Source: Streptomyces hirsutus (GTDB taxonomy: Bacteria > Actinomycetota > Actinomycetes > Streptomycetales > Streptomycetaceae). From it: DNA of 64,000 nt. A program made the translations under genes and the position numbers. Positions within the stretch are counted from its first letter, which is position 1. Each line of letters starts with the position of its first letter. The notes below the pieces were generated by a model, which was not told the origin of the DNA, ran no database searches, and saw only the letters and a list, made by a program, of their open reading frames with translations. The stretch spans positions 1 through 64,000 of the forward strand of contig NZ_LIQT01000072.1 of NCBI RefSeq assembly GCF_001418415.1, read 5' to 3'. Shown here one piece after another: positions 8,156 through 16,673 of this stretch.

Positions 8156-8590
8156 CTCCCGCACGGCCGACTCACGCCGCCAGGGGGCCAGGGCCGCGTT
8201 GAACTCACGGACGTAGTCCGTGGCCCGGCTCGGCTGGACGTGGGCGAGGATGTCGACGGACCGGTTGCCGAGCTCGAGTCCGTGGTCGAGTCGCGGGCCT
8301 GGCGGTGGGAGGGCCCGACGATGGCGAGCCGCATGCCGACGGAGCGGGTGAACACGCCCGTCGGCATCGCGGTGGCCTGCTTGTTCCAGGCCAGTGCCGT
8401 CTTGGGGTTCTTCGGGTCGCGGAAGACCTCGGCGGCGTCCGCGGACAGGCGTAGGGACTGCATGGCCATGGTGGTCAGCACATAGCAGCCGAGCTGTACG
8501 TCCCCGCCCGCGCGGGCCATCCGCAAAGCCTGGATGAAGTGCCGCTGGGCCACCTCGTGCTGGCCGACGTACTGGCTCTGACCAGTCGCT
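8156..8590 (-). pseudogene. TPR-containing transcriptional regulator, 5'- and 3'-truncated
   Basis: Reading on the minus strand, the fragments HEVAQRHFIQALRMARAGGD, VLTTMAMQSLRLS and MPTGVFTRSVGMRLAIVG, followed in a shifted frame by RATDYVREFNAALAPWRRES, belong to the C-terminal TPR repeats of a regulator family abundant in Streptomyces (NsdA-like helix-turn-helix plus TPR). The N-terminal DNA-binding half is absent. At least one frameshift occurs near 8310, and the end runs into the 39-base repeat at 8117-8155. It is non-functional. Confidence 0.7.
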
Positions 8591-8750
8591 CCCGAGTCAG
8601 GAAATAGCTGGTCATGCGCACATTTTCGGGCTCGGGTGCGGAGTAGGGTGGAGGCGCCGGGAGCTCTTCGCACGCCGGTTCCTCTGCGGTGTCGTTCCCG
8701 GTGATCGACAAGGCCGGGCCGCCCCACGAGCCCGGGGGCAGGTCCGCGCC

Positions 8751-9287
8751 ATGACCGTGACCATCGACCGTACGGCATCGAGCAGGCGCGCACCGTCGCT
8801 TTCGGCTCGCCTGTGCCTGACGCCCGCGCCGGGCGGGCTGGACGGCACGTGGTGGCCTCGCTCCCGTGCCCTCACCCGTGAGCTGCCAGCCTTGACAGCC
8901 GCGCTGGGCGACCTCTGGGGCCGCATCACAGGCGTCACGGTGAACCCGGACCACTGGCCCGTCATCCCGCATTGGGTGTCCGTCGCCGGGCGCACCGTGC
9001 ATGTGGGCTGGTCCACCGAGGAGCAGGATCCGCACCGGATGACCCTTTTCTCCACCGGTGGCCGCCGGGACGTGCTGGCGATTCCGCCGGAAACCGGTGT
9101 GGATGCCGCCGCACGGCTGATGGCGGGTGACGGTATCGATGCCCCGGGCCGGGAGGAAGCAGCAGACAGGATCGATGCCCGAAGCAGGGAAGAAGCGTGG
9201 GAGACCGACGGCGGGGCAGGTCCGCCGTCGTTCCTGCCCCGGTCCATCGGCTCGACAGGGCGTTCGCCCGCCGGCCAAGGGATGTGA
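8751..9287 (+). CDS. DUF5994 family protein
   Basis: Soluble protein of 178 residues with the family pattern GGLDGTWWPRSRALTRELPA near residues 28-47, followed by a beta-rich core (GRTVHVGWSTEEQ, MTLFSTGGRRDVLAIPPETG). Family members are small actinobacterial proteins of unknown function. The last 50 residues after MAGDGID are low-complexity and charged, unlike the shorter paralogue at 10109. The stop lies 7 bases before the next gene, so the two are probably co-transcribed. Confidence 0.75.
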   Translation: MTVTIDRTASSRRAPSLSARLCLTPAPGGLDGTWWPRSRALTRELPALTAALGDLWGRITGVTVNPDHWPVIPHWVSVAGRTVHVGWSTEEQDPHRMTLFSTGGRRDVLAIPPETGVDAAARLMAGDGIDAPGREEAADRIDARSREEAWETDGGAGPPSFLPRSIGSTGRSPAGQGM

Positions 9288-9294
9288 GAGGACC

Positions 9295-9822
9295 ATGACT
9301 GTCATCGCCGTGGCCGCGCTGCTCGTCCTGATCGCTGTCGGAGTCGCTCTGATCCACCGGCTCAACGCTCAGCACGACGAACGGATCGCTGCCTTCCACT
9401 ACAGCGATGCCCTACCGGGGATCGGCCGCCGGACCCGGAGGCACCGCCGGCCGGCGGTGGACGCGACCGCCCCGACACGCCCCACCGCGACAGCGACTGC
9501 GGATGACATCGACTTCGGCCCAGTCGGGGGCCGTAGAGGACGGCAGGTCATGGCGATACTGCGAGACCGGAAGACGTACCGCGAGAAGATCATGCGGGCT
9601 CTGTACGAAGCCGCCGAAGGCAATCGGCTCCTGGGCGTCGACGGGGCGAAGCTCCGCAACGACCTCGGCATCCCTGAGCAGGACATGGCCGCTGCCTGTA
9701 CGTATCTGGCGGGTGAAGGCTGGGTCGTCGTCGACTGGGCGAGGGGCAACACGCCCACGATGATCACGCTGACGCACCAGGGGATCCGGCGGATGGAAGC
9801 AGAAGAGGAAGGGCGTGGCTGA
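9295..9822 (+). CDS. Membrane-anchored winged-helix-like protein of unknown function
   Basis: About 175 residues. One N-terminal transmembrane helix (MTVIAVAALLVLIAVGVALI, residues 1-20) is followed by a basic linker and a soluble domain from about residue 85 (MRALYEAAEGNRLLGVDGAK...DLGIPEQDMAAACTYLAGEGW...ITLTHQGIRRMEAE). The C-terminal pattern of helix, helix, then WVVVD and an ITLTHQGI strand resembles a winged helix. The ATG at 9295 follows GAGAGGACC. It sits directly after the first DUF5994 gene and 290 bases before the second. No function is assigned. Confidence 0.7.
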   Translation: MTVIAVAALLVLIAVGVALIHRLNAQHDERIAAFHYSDALPGIGRRTRRHRRPAVDATAPTRPTATATADDIDFGPVGGRRGRQVMAILRDRKTYREKIMRALYEAAEGNRLLGVDGAKLRNDLGIPEQDMAAACTYLAGEGWVVVDWARGNTPTMITLTHQGIRRMEAEEEGRG

Positions 9823-9946
9823 GTCGCCACGTCGGCTTCTCGGACCGAAGTGAACCTTCGTAAGGATTGCTTATGTCGGGATAGTCCCTTTGGCGTAATG
9901 TGGAAAGCGGGTCGGCGCACGCTCACGTGCAATGACCCGGAAGGGC

Positions 9947-9972
9947 GGCTCCGGCGGGTATACGCCGGAGCC
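9947..9972 (+). terminator. Hairpin terminator
   Basis: GGCTCCGGCG (9947-9956) and CGCCGGAGCC (9963-9972) form a perfect 10-base stem with a 6-base loop, about 125 bases after the stop at 9822. There is no T-run. It separates the first gene pair from the second DUF5994 gene. The remaining 9823-10108 sequence shows no coding signal. Confidence 0.55.
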
Positions 9973-10108
9973 GTTGCCTGTCTCCGGAACCACCTGCGGC
10001 GAAGCGTTCACGCGAGCGTCGTGCGGAGTACGGTGAGGTGGCAGGGTCATTTCATATCACGGTCGCACGCCCTGCGGTCGCACTACTCTCTGCGGACGGG
10101 CGGACCTC

Positions 10109-10600
10109 ATGGCCGACTCCGACACCCCCCACACCCCCAGGTTGCTGCCGGACGCCGTCCACCAGCCGGTGAGACCCGGGACGGCCCTGCTGAGGCTGGA
10201 GACGACACACGCGCGCGAGGGAATCCTGGACGGTGCCTGGTGGCCGCGGTCCCGGGACATCGGCGCCGAGCTTCCCTCGCTGATCACCGCGTTGACCGAG
10301 CATCTCGGACCCGTCACCCGCGTCGGTCTGGACCGCAGTGCCTGGGACGAACTGCCGACCCGGCTGATGATCGACGGCCGAGTCGTCCACATCGACTCCT
10401 TCCCGGTCGGTGACGACACCGTCCTCATCACCCGGGGCGACCGGGACCATTTCTCCTTGCTGGTAGTCCCGCCGGACACGATGCCTGACGCGGCACACGC
10501 CGCGATGACCAGGGCCGTCCGGGCCGACAACGTCACCGGGGCCGAACAGATTCTCATCGACATCGACACTGGCAGCGACACGCCGTCTCCGCCGAGCTGA
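10109..10600 (+). CDS. DUF5994 family protein, second copy
   Basis: 163-residue paralogue of the gene at 8751. It shares the signature GILDGAWWPRSRDIGAELPS near residues 39-58 and the following beta-strands (RLMIDGRVVHIDSFPVGDD, HFSLLVVPPDTM). It lacks the charged C-terminal extension of the first copy and therefore better represents the core domain. Function is unknown. It converges with the GNAT-AAA+ gene, whose stop lies only 38 bases away. Confidence 0.75.
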   Translation: MADSDTPHTPRLLPDAVHQPVRPGTALLRLETTHAREGILDGAWWPRSRDIGAELPSLITALTEHLGPVTRVGLDRSAWDELPTRLMIDGRVVHIDSFPVGDDTVLITRGDRDHFSLLVVPPDTMPDAAHAAMTRAVRADNVTGAEQILIDIDTGSDTPSPPS

Positions 10601-10638
10601 CACCTCCGTTGCAGACCGGATATCCGGAAGCCAGGACG

Positions 10639-11910
10639 CTAGATACGGGCGAACTTCTCGGTCTGGTCGGCGAACTCCTGGGCCATGGCGCCGCTGACCG
10701 TGGGCTGGGTGTCGCGGATCGTGGCCAGGTAGTCGTCCGTGGTGGCCAGGGCCTGGGTTCCGGTGTCGAAGGTGCGCTCGAACTGTGCCTGGGAGACAGT
10801 ACGTGCCACGTGGGCGATGTCGGCGGGGGTGAACCCCTCGCTGGCGGACGAGAGTGCCGCGCTGTCGGCCCGGGCGCCCGCTCGGGTCAGGTAGCTCTTC
10901 CACAATGCGGTCCTGGCGCTGTGGTCGGGAGGGCCGAGGGGCAGCACGTAGTCGAAGCGACCGTGCCGTAGGAAGGCCGGGTCGAGGGTGGTCACGTTGT
11001 TCGTGGCGCAGACGAGAAGCCGCCCGTCCTGGGTTCGGAACCGGACGATCGCCTTGAGCAGTTCGTTGACGACGCCGACCGCGGTCGCATCCGCACCGCT
11101 GCGTTCACCGGCGACCTCCTCGACCTCGTCGATGAAGACCAGGACGTGGTCGAGCTGGGCGATCTCGTCGAAGCGCCGGCTCAGCCCGCTCGCCAGACCG
11201 TACTCGGCAGCCAGACGTGCGGGGAACAGTTCGAGAAAGGGCCAGCCCAGGCGGCCGGCGATCGCGTGCGCGAACGTGCTTTTACCGGTCCCGGGCGGAC
11301 CGAACAGCATCACCGCTCGCGGCAGTTCCACACCGTGCTGGGCGGCCAGTTCGGGATGGGCCAGTGGCAGGACCAGGCGGCGCTCGATGAGCTGTTTCTC
11401 CCTGTGCATGCCCGCGACCTTCTGCCACAGTCCCCCGTGCGGCAGTTCCGCCCCGAGCGAGGAGAGCATGCCGATCTCCTGAGGAGTCACCGGCCCGCGC
11501 TTCTCGAAGACGACCATGCCCGAGCGGGCGCCGAAGCCGCAGTTGTACAGAGCGGCGGCACCGGTCTCGCCCTTGGGCAGGACCGCGTGCACCGCGCGGA
11601 CGCCACTGGCGAAGAGCCGGTGCTCCAGGGCTGTGATCAGGTCGCTGCCCAGCCCCCGTTGCCGCCAGGCCGGTGCCATGCAGATGCGCAGGATCCATGC
11701 CCGGTCGCCCTCCACTCTGCTCACCGCGGCGCCGACCACCCCCTCGTCCGCCGTGGCCACCACCGCCGGGTGGAGGGCTTGGAGGGCCGCCACGGCGTCC
11801 GAGAGCGGGAAGAGAGGTGGCTCTTCGGCCGTGCTGCTCTCCGCATCGACGCGGATCACCGCTTCGAGATCGTCCTGGGAGTAGTCCCTGACACGCCACT
11901 CCGTCATCAT
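10639..11910 (-). CDS. GNAT acetyltransferase-AAA+ ATPase fusion protein
   Basis: 423 residues with two recognisable domains. Residues 5-135 form a GNAT fold: WILRICMAPAWRQRGLGSDL near 72-91 contains the acetyl-CoA pyrophosphate loop (RQRGLG), and LYNCGFGARSG is the typical last strand. Residues 165-400 form an AAA+ ATPase of the FtsH/Cdc48-like class: Walker A GPPGTGKST at 204-212, Walker B VFIDEVEE near 256-263, an SRH-like segment ATNNVTTLDPAFLRHGRFDY with arginines, and an AAA lid. There are two possible starts (11910 and 11907). The architecture suggests acetylation coupled to an ATP-driven remodeller or a regulated switch. The substrate is unknown. Confidence 0.85.
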   Translation of the reverse strand: MMTEWRVRDYSQDDLEAVIRVDAESSTAEEPPLFPLSDAVAALQALHPAVVATADEGVVGAAVSRVEGDRAWILRICMAPAWRQRGLGSDLITALEHRLFASGVRAVHAVLPKGETGAAALYNCGFGARSGMVVFEKRGPVTPQEIGMLSSLGAELPHGGLWQKVAGMHREKQLIERRLVLPLAHPELAAQHGVELPRAVMLFGPPGTGKSTFAHAIAGRLGWPFLELFPARLAAEYGLASGLSRRFDEIAQLDHVLVFIDEVEEVAGERSGADATAVGVVNELLKAIVRFRTQDGRLLVCATNNVTTLDPAFLRHGRFDYVLPLGPPDHSARTALWKSYLTRAGARADSAALSSASEGFTPADIAHVARTVSQAQFERTFDTGTQALATTDDYLATIRDTQPTVSGAMAQEFADQTEKFARI

Positions 11911-11991
11911 CAGCTCCGCGTGTTCGGCCGTACTCCCATCATCAGCCGATGCATGGAGTACGCGCGCGACAGGCGTCGGCCGTGAGTCCGA

Positions 11992-12539
11992 TCAGTCGGC
12001 GCCGCGCCACTCGATGAGCAGGAGCGTCGCGTCGTCCGTCGTGATCCCGCCCCGTGCCCGTTTGAGCGTGTGGGGGAGGGAACGGGCCACGGCCCGGGTC
12101 TCATACGCCGTACGTTCGAGGCGGTCCACCCAGCCGATGAGCTGTTCCTCACCGAATTCCTCACCACCGACATCGTGCTCCTCGATCAACCCGTCGGTGA
12201 AGCACATGATCCGATCTCCGGGGTCGAGGGCCAGTTCACTGATCCGGGGCTCGTGACCGCCGAAGCAGACAGGGAGCGTCGTCGGGCCGCGGAGCCGCCG
12301 GACAGCACGGTGTCCGCGGATCAGCAGGGGGGCGGGATGTCCCGCGTTGACCCACTGGACACGGCCCGTCATTGTGTCGAGCCGCATTATCTGAGCGGTC
12401 ACGAAGTGGTCGGGGCCGAACTGCTCGGCGATGGCCCGGTCCATGAACGCATAGATCTCCGGCAGGCCGACACTGATCCGCCGGGCGTGCCGGTAGGCAC
12501 CGATGGCCACCGTGTCCATCGTGGGGGCCTCCCCCTGAG
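11992..12539 (-). pseudogene. SpoIIE-type PP2C phosphatase, 5'-truncated by IS3
   Basis: This reads as the C-terminal half of a PP2C/RsbU-SpoIIE phosphatase from VAIGAYRHARR to IEWRGAD (EQFGPDHFVTAQIMRLD, NAGHPAPLLI, CFTDGLIEEH, TDDATLLLIEW). It aligns along its whole length with the last 180 residues of the intact paralogue at 14240-15481. The GAF-like sensor half and the first metal-binding Asp region are gone: the frame is cut at about 12539, exactly where the IS3 element begins. It may still be translated from an IS-derived start but should lack activity. Confidence 0.8.
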
Positions 12540-12596
12540 TGGTGGACACGCTGATACTGGATCTGCTTGATCCGGAGGAAGCGAGAAAGACCGCCG

Positions 12597-12953
12597 ATGG
12601 CGCTGAAGGACTACTCGGACTAGTTCAAGGCCGATGCCGTGGCCCTGTACGAGTCCACGCCCGGGGCGACGCACAAGGGTATCGCCGCCGACCTGGGCAT
12701 CAACCGGGCCACCCTGCGTGAGTGGGTGCTGCGGGACCGTGACCGCCGCGGTGTCGCCGCCACGGCCCCCTCGTCGGGCGGGCAGATGGCGGCCCGGGCC
12801 GGGAAGACGGTGCCGTCCGAGGATCCGGACGAGCGGATCCGGCAGATGGAGGCCCGGGTGGCCGAGCTCGAGGCGAGTGAGCGGAAGCCGGCGACCGAGC
12901 GGGACATACTCCGCAAGGCGGCCAAGTATTTCGCCGGGGAGACGAACTGGTGA
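12597..12953 (+). pseudogene. IS3 orfA (helix-turn-helix subunit) with a nonsense codon
   Basis: The reading frame starts MALKDYSD and then hits TAG at 12621-12623. After that it continues as a normal OrfA: HTH segment HKGIAADLGINRATLREWV, then a leucine-zipper-like tail (RIRQMEARVAELEASERKPA) ending DILRKAAKYFAGETNW. The nonsense codon at position 9 removes the first residues, so translation would need a downstream start (12639 is possible). Its stop overlaps the orfB start (TGATG at 12951). Confidence 0.75.
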
Positions 12954-13846
12954 TGAGCCGCTTCCAGTTCGTTGACGACCACCGGGACGCCTTCGAGGTG
13001 AAGCGGCTCTGCGAGGTCCTGGACCTGAACCGGTCCAGCTACTACCAGTGGCTCGCCGGAAGACAGGCGAGGGCGGCACGACTACGCAAGGACCGGCTCC
13101 TGGCCGAGGAGATCCGCGAGGTCCACGGCGAGTTCCGCGGCACCTACGGCTCTCCGCGCGTGACCGCCGAGCTTCGCGAGAAGGGCCGGCGGGTGAACGA
13201 GAAGCGAGTCGCCCGGCTCATGCGCACGTTCTCCATCACCGGCGTCCACCTGCGCAGACGCGTCCGCACCACGATCCCGGACCCGGCAGCCTCGCAGGTC
13301 CCGGACCTGTTCCAGCGGGACTTCACCGCCACCGAGCCGGGCCGCAAGTACATGGGCGAGATCACCCATCTGCCCCTGGAGAACGGGAAGTTCCTCTATC
13401 TCGCAACGGTTCTGGACTGCTTCAGCCGCAGGGTCGCCGGCTGGTCCATCGCCGACCACATGCGCACCAGTCTGGTCACCGACGCCCTGCGGATGGCGGC
13501 TCGGACCCGCGCCGGCCTGGACGGCTCCGTGTTCCACTCCGACCACGGGGCCCAGTACGTCTCCCGGGCCTTCGCGGACCTCTGCACCGAGCTCGGGGTC
13601 ACCCGGTCGATGGGCGCGGTCGGCATCAGCGCGGACAACGCGGCCTGCGAGAGCTTCCACGCGTCCCTGAAACACGGGGCGCTTCAGGGCGCCCGCGACT
13701 ACGGCGACCGGGCCGCCTGCCGCAGTACCGTCTTCGCCTGGCTGACCCGCTACAACACCCGCCGCCGGGACTCCGCCAACGGCCACCTCAGCCCCAACGA
13801 ATACGAACGCCGACGCCGCACCGCTAAACTCACGCTCGCCGCGTGA
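12953..13846 (+). CDS. IS3-family transposase OrfB
   Basis: 297-residue integrase-core transposase. The N-terminal HTH_21 region contains RGTYGSPRVTAELREKGR. The rve catalytic core follows: the position of the first catalytic Asp reads KYMGEITHLP, where the family normally has GDITY, so the first D is Glu. The second acidic residue is present in FHSDHGAQY and the Glu in NAACESFHASLKH. The D-to-E change together with the orfA nonsense codon suggests an immobile copy. The ATG at 12953 overlaps the orfA stop. Confidence 0.88.
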   Translation: MSRFQFVDDHRDAFEVKRLCEVLDLNRSSYYQWLAGRQARAARLRKDRLLAEEIREVHGEFRGTYGSPRVTAELREKGRRVNEKRVARLMRTFSITGVHLRRRVRTTIPDPAASQVPDLFQRDFTATEPGRKYMGEITHLPLENGKFLYLATVLDCFSRRVAGWSIADHMRTSLVTDALRMAARTRAGLDGSVFHSDHGAQYVSRAFADLCTELGVTRSMGAVGISADNAACESFHASLKHGALQGARDYGDRAACRSTVFAWLTRYNTRRRDSANGHLSPNEYERRRRTAKLTLAA

Positions 13847-13879
13847 TCAATAACCGCGTGTCCACCATTACGGGGGAGG

Positions 13880-14000
13880 GCCCACCGCCGTGGCCGGCGG
13901 ATCCCTGCGATTGCACCACCTGCCCCCGGCGCTGGCTCGGATCATCGCCCTCACCGGCAACAGCACCCTGCTCCACGGCTACCCGGACGACCTCCCACCG
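13880..14000 (+). pseudogene. Remnant resembling a STAS (anti-sigma antagonist) C-terminus
   Basis: On the plus strand a short frame reads GGSLRLHHLPPALARIIALT followed by GNSTLLHGYPDD. This looks like the last helix and strand of a STAS-domain protein of the anti-anti-sigma kind, often encoded beside SpoIIE-type phosphatases. Both ends are lost: the IS3 element lies upstream and the frame dissolves downstream. The rest of 14001-14239 contains no convincing coding sequence. Confidence 0.4.
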
Positions 14001-14239
14001 CGGCCTTCTTCGCCGCCCTGGACACCCGGAGCGCCAAGTCGGGGGCCCTCCCGAACACCGAGGGTCACCGCGATCCCTACGCCCGGGAACTGACCGACCT
14101 CCGATTCCGACCGACCGCGGCCCGGTCCTCACCCCTCACCGCCCGCCCTGAGCGCCGAACGCGGCACCACGTCCCACACCGGCCTGAAGCTCCTCGCCGG
14201 CGAGGTCGCCACCCTTTCGTCGTGGTGGTGGCTGTCGGC

Positions 14240-15481
14240 TCACTCCAGGAGGGCGAGGTGGTCAGCGGCGCCCCCGCGCCATTCGATCAGGAAGAGGGTC
14301 GCGTCGTCGCTGGTGCGGCCGCCCCGCTGCTGCTTCAGAGCGTGGGAGAGTGCGCGCACAACCGCGCGTACTCCCTTCTCCGTGTGTTCGATGCGGTTGA
14401 CCCAGTGGATCAGTTGCTCCTCGCCGAACTGCTCTTCACCGGCTTCGTGTTCCTCGATCAGGCCGTCGGTGAAGCACAGCACCCGGTCGCCGTGTTGGAG
14501 CATCTGTTCGCTGACCCGGGGCTCTTCACCGCCGAAACCGACCGGCAAGGTGGTCGGGCCTGCCAGTTGCCGCACGACCTGGTGATTGCGGATCAGCAGC
14601 GGTGCGGGGTGGCCCGCGTTGACCCACTGCAGGTGGCCCGTTGCGATGTCCAGACGCATCATCTGCGCGGTGACGAAGTGGTCGGGCCCGAACTGCTCGG
14701 CGATGGCCCGGTCCATGAAGGTGTAGATCTCGGACAGGCCGATGTCAGCACGCCTGGCGTGCCGGTAGGCCCCGACGGCGACGGTCGCCATCGTGGCGGC
14801 GTCCAGGCCGTGGCCCATCGCATCGACCATGGCCATATGCAGGATGTCCTCGTTGAGGGCGTAGTCGAAGCTGTCGCCTGCGACGCTGTAGGCGGGCTCC
14901 AGGATTCCGGCCACCGCTGCCTGCGGGACGGACATCGCCAATGGCGGCAGCAGGGACCACTGGATCTCCGCGGCCACGCTCATCGGTTCGCGGCGCCGGG
15001 CGAGGAAGAACTGGTCGGTGTAGCTGTGCTTGGTGACCAGCATGTCGGCGACCAGACCGGCGAGCCGGCGCAGTAGCCGCCGGTCGTCGTCATCGACGGT
15101 GTCCAGGGTGAGGGCCATCACTCCCACCTGGTCGCTGCCGTCCAGCAACGGCAGGTACATCCGGACGCCGTCGGACTGCGGCACCTCGACAGTGGTCGCC
15201 TGCAGGAAGGCCGTGCCGGCGGGAGAGCCATCGATCGGTTCAGGCTCGCCGACCGTCAGCCGCCGACCCGGCAGTGGCACCAGCATCAGCTGGCCGTAGT
15301 CCTGCAGCAGGATCGAGACGTCGCGGCCACCGACCCTGGCCACCTCTTCCGCGATCAGCGGTGCGATCAGCTGCGGCGGCATCTCGTGTGCCCGGTCCAG
15401 CAGCACCCCCAGCAGCCGCTCACCGAACCCTTCCGAGCGGTCCGTCATGCCGTTGTCCGGCCGTCGCTCACCTTGTGCCAT
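14240..15481 (-). CDS. GAF-like/PP2C (SpoIIE-type) protein phosphatase
   Basis: 413 residues. The N-terminal 180 residues form a GAF-like sensor region (ILLQDYGQLMLVPLPG, GVRMYLPLLDGSDQVGVMAL, LRRLAGLVADMLVTKH). A PP2C_SIG phosphatase domain follows from about 205 (EIQWSLLPPLAM), with metal-binding Asp residues in YSVAGDSFDYAL and MVDAMGHGLDAA, then NAGHPAPLLIRN, CFTDGLIEEHE and SDDATLFLIEW. Proteins of this type dephosphorylate STAS anti-anti-sigma factors and so release stress sigma factors. The start is ATG 15481; ATG at 15448 (MTDRSEGF) is also possible. A truncated paralogue and a STAS-like scrap lie just downstream. Confidence 0.9.
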   Translation of the reverse strand: MAQGERRPDNGMTDRSEGFGERLLGVLLDRAHEMPPQLIAPLIAEEVARVGGRDVSILLQDYGQLMLVPLPGRRLTVGEPEPIDGSPAGTAFLQATTVEVPQSDGVRMYLPLLDGSDQVGVMALTLDTVDDDDRRLLRRLAGLVADMLVTKHSYTDQFFLARRREPMSVAAEIQWSLLPPLAMSVPQAAVAGILEPAYSVAGDSFDYALNEDILHMAMVDAMGHGLDAATMATVAVGAYRHARRADIGLSEIYTFMDRAIAEQFGPDHFVTAQMMRLDIATGHLQWVNAGHPAPLLIRNHQVVRQLAGPTTLPVGFGGEEPRVSEQMLQHGDRVLCFTDGLIEEHEAGEEQFGEEQLIHWVNRIEHTEKGVRAVVRALSHALKQQRGGRTSDDATLFLIEWRGGAADHLALLE

Positions 15482-15788
15482 GGCCGCGCCCTTGCACCAG
15501 TGTCCTCAAAGTCTCGGTCACCGTGCCCTGCTCACCTTGTGCCGCGGATCCAGCGCCCGCCCGGACCGCTCGGGGCCATCCGGCGGTCGTGGCCGATCCT
15601 CTCGACCCTCTCACGTGATCTGTACACAAGACTCCTGACGCGACCGTGATCACCCCTTCCAGAGTGACGCGGCCGACCAACCCAAAGTGCCCATTACGCT
15701 AAACGCGGCATGTCATACGGCTTCAACCAGCTCAACGACCCCACCTGGCTGTGGGAGTGAACTTCCCCCGCTGTGTGGGAGGTGCTGA
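15482..15788. other. Intergenic stretch, no gene recognised
   Basis: Upstream region of the phosphatase. It contains a comparatively AT-rich segment near 15660-15720 and a 16-codon open frame at 15709-15759 (begins MSYGF) that ends just before the IS3 orfB; it is probably a clipped gene end or chance. No strong palindromes were seen. Confidence 0.4.
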
Positions 15789-16673
15789 CTAGCTGGTCAG
15801 GGCGGGTTTGCGGGGTTTCAGGTTCACCGGTTCGGCCGTTGCCTGGTTGACGTAGTACTTCTCCTCGAACTCGATGGGGCTGAGGTAGCCGAGTCGTTTC
15901 TGGATGCGGCGGGGGTTGGAGAACCCGTCGACGTACTCGAAGAGCGCGAGGTTCGCCTCGGCCCGGGTGGCGAACACCCGGCCTCGGGTGCACTCGGTTT
16001 TGATCAGCATCCACAGGTTCTCCGCCAGGGCGTTGTCGAACGAGTCGCCCACCGATCCCATGGACGCCTTAATTTTTGCCCGCACCAAGCGTGTTGTGAG
16101 CTTGATGGACGTGTACTGACAGCTGTGGTCGGCATGGTGAATGAGCGTGCCGGGGGTGACCTCGCGGCTGGCCAGGGCGTACTCCAGCGTGGTCAGGACC
16201 AGGTCGGCATCGGCGCGGGCAGAGGTCTCCCAGGCCACGATGCGGCGGGAGAACGCATCTCGGATTGCCGACAGCCACAGCTGGCCCTCGCCGGTGAGGA
16301 TCATCGTGAGGTCGGTGACCCACAGCCGGTTCGGCTCGCTCGCGGTGAAGTCGCGCTGCACCAGGTCCGGGACAAGGCCGGCGTCCGGGTCACGGCGGGT
16401 GAAGCCCCTGCCCGTGCGGCGTGGGCCGATGCCGGCTTCCCGCATCAGCCGCTCGACCCTTTTGCGGCCGATCGCCACGCCCTCGCGCTTCAGGACGGCA
16501 TGCACGCGCGGGGAGCCGTAGATCCCGCCGGAGTCCGCGTGAACCTGGCGGACCTTCTCGGTGAGCTCGGCGTGCTGGCGTTTCCTGTGACACGGCTCCT
16601 TCTTGGCGCGGCACCACCGGTAGTAGGCGGAGGAGGAGATGTGCAGTTCCCGGAGTACGGGCTTGACCCCCAT
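15789..16673 (-). CDS. IS3-family transposase OrfB (second, unrelated element)
   Basis: 294 residues starting MGVKPVLRELHISSSAYYRW. The HTH_21 region is GGIYGSPRVHAVLKREGV. The catalytic core carries all three acidic positions: WVTDLTMIL, HHADHSCQY and NALAENLWMLIK. It differs clearly from the IS3 copy at 12953. No orfA is present upstream: instead the 39-base repeat (16672-16710) and an IS630-like remnant adjoin, so the element lacks a full set of genes. Terminal repeats were not identified. Confidence 0.88.
   Translation of the reverse strand: MGVKPVLRELHISSSAYYRWCRAKKEPCHRKRQHAELTEKVRQVHADSGGIYGSPRVHAVLKREGVAIGRKRVERLMREAGIGPRRTGRGFTRRDPDAGLVPDLVQRDFTASEPNRLWVTDLTMILTGEGQLWLSAIRDAFSRRIVAWETSARADADLVLTTLEYALASREVTPGTLIHHADHSCQYTSIKLTTRLVRAKIKASMGSVGDSFDNALAENLWMLIKTECTRGRVFATRAEANLALFEYVDGFSNPRRIQKRLGYLSPIEFEEKYYVNQATAEPVNLKPRKPALTS

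Larger units (their letters stand above)
12540..13867 (+). mobile_element. IS3-family insertion sequence
   Basis: About 1.33 kb bounded by perfect 12-base inverted repeats, TGGTGGACACGC at 12540-12551 and its complement at 13856-13867, with the TG...CA ends usual for IS3. It contains orfA and orfB with overlapping stop and start. No 3- or 4-base target duplication is visible (GAG on the left, TTA on the right), which suggests that one flank was lost by an adjacent deletion. It interrupts the phosphatase at 11992-12539. Confidence 0.85.

Noticed and set aside
12536-13871. Target-site duplication for the IS3 element
   Set aside because: The bases flanking the 12-base ends differ (GAG on the left, TTA on the right); no duplication can be claimed.
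15709-15759. A 16-codon frame beginning MSYGF before the second IS3 transposase
   Set aside because: Too short, no ribosome site, and the sequence meets a junction; listed only as part of the intergenic stretch.
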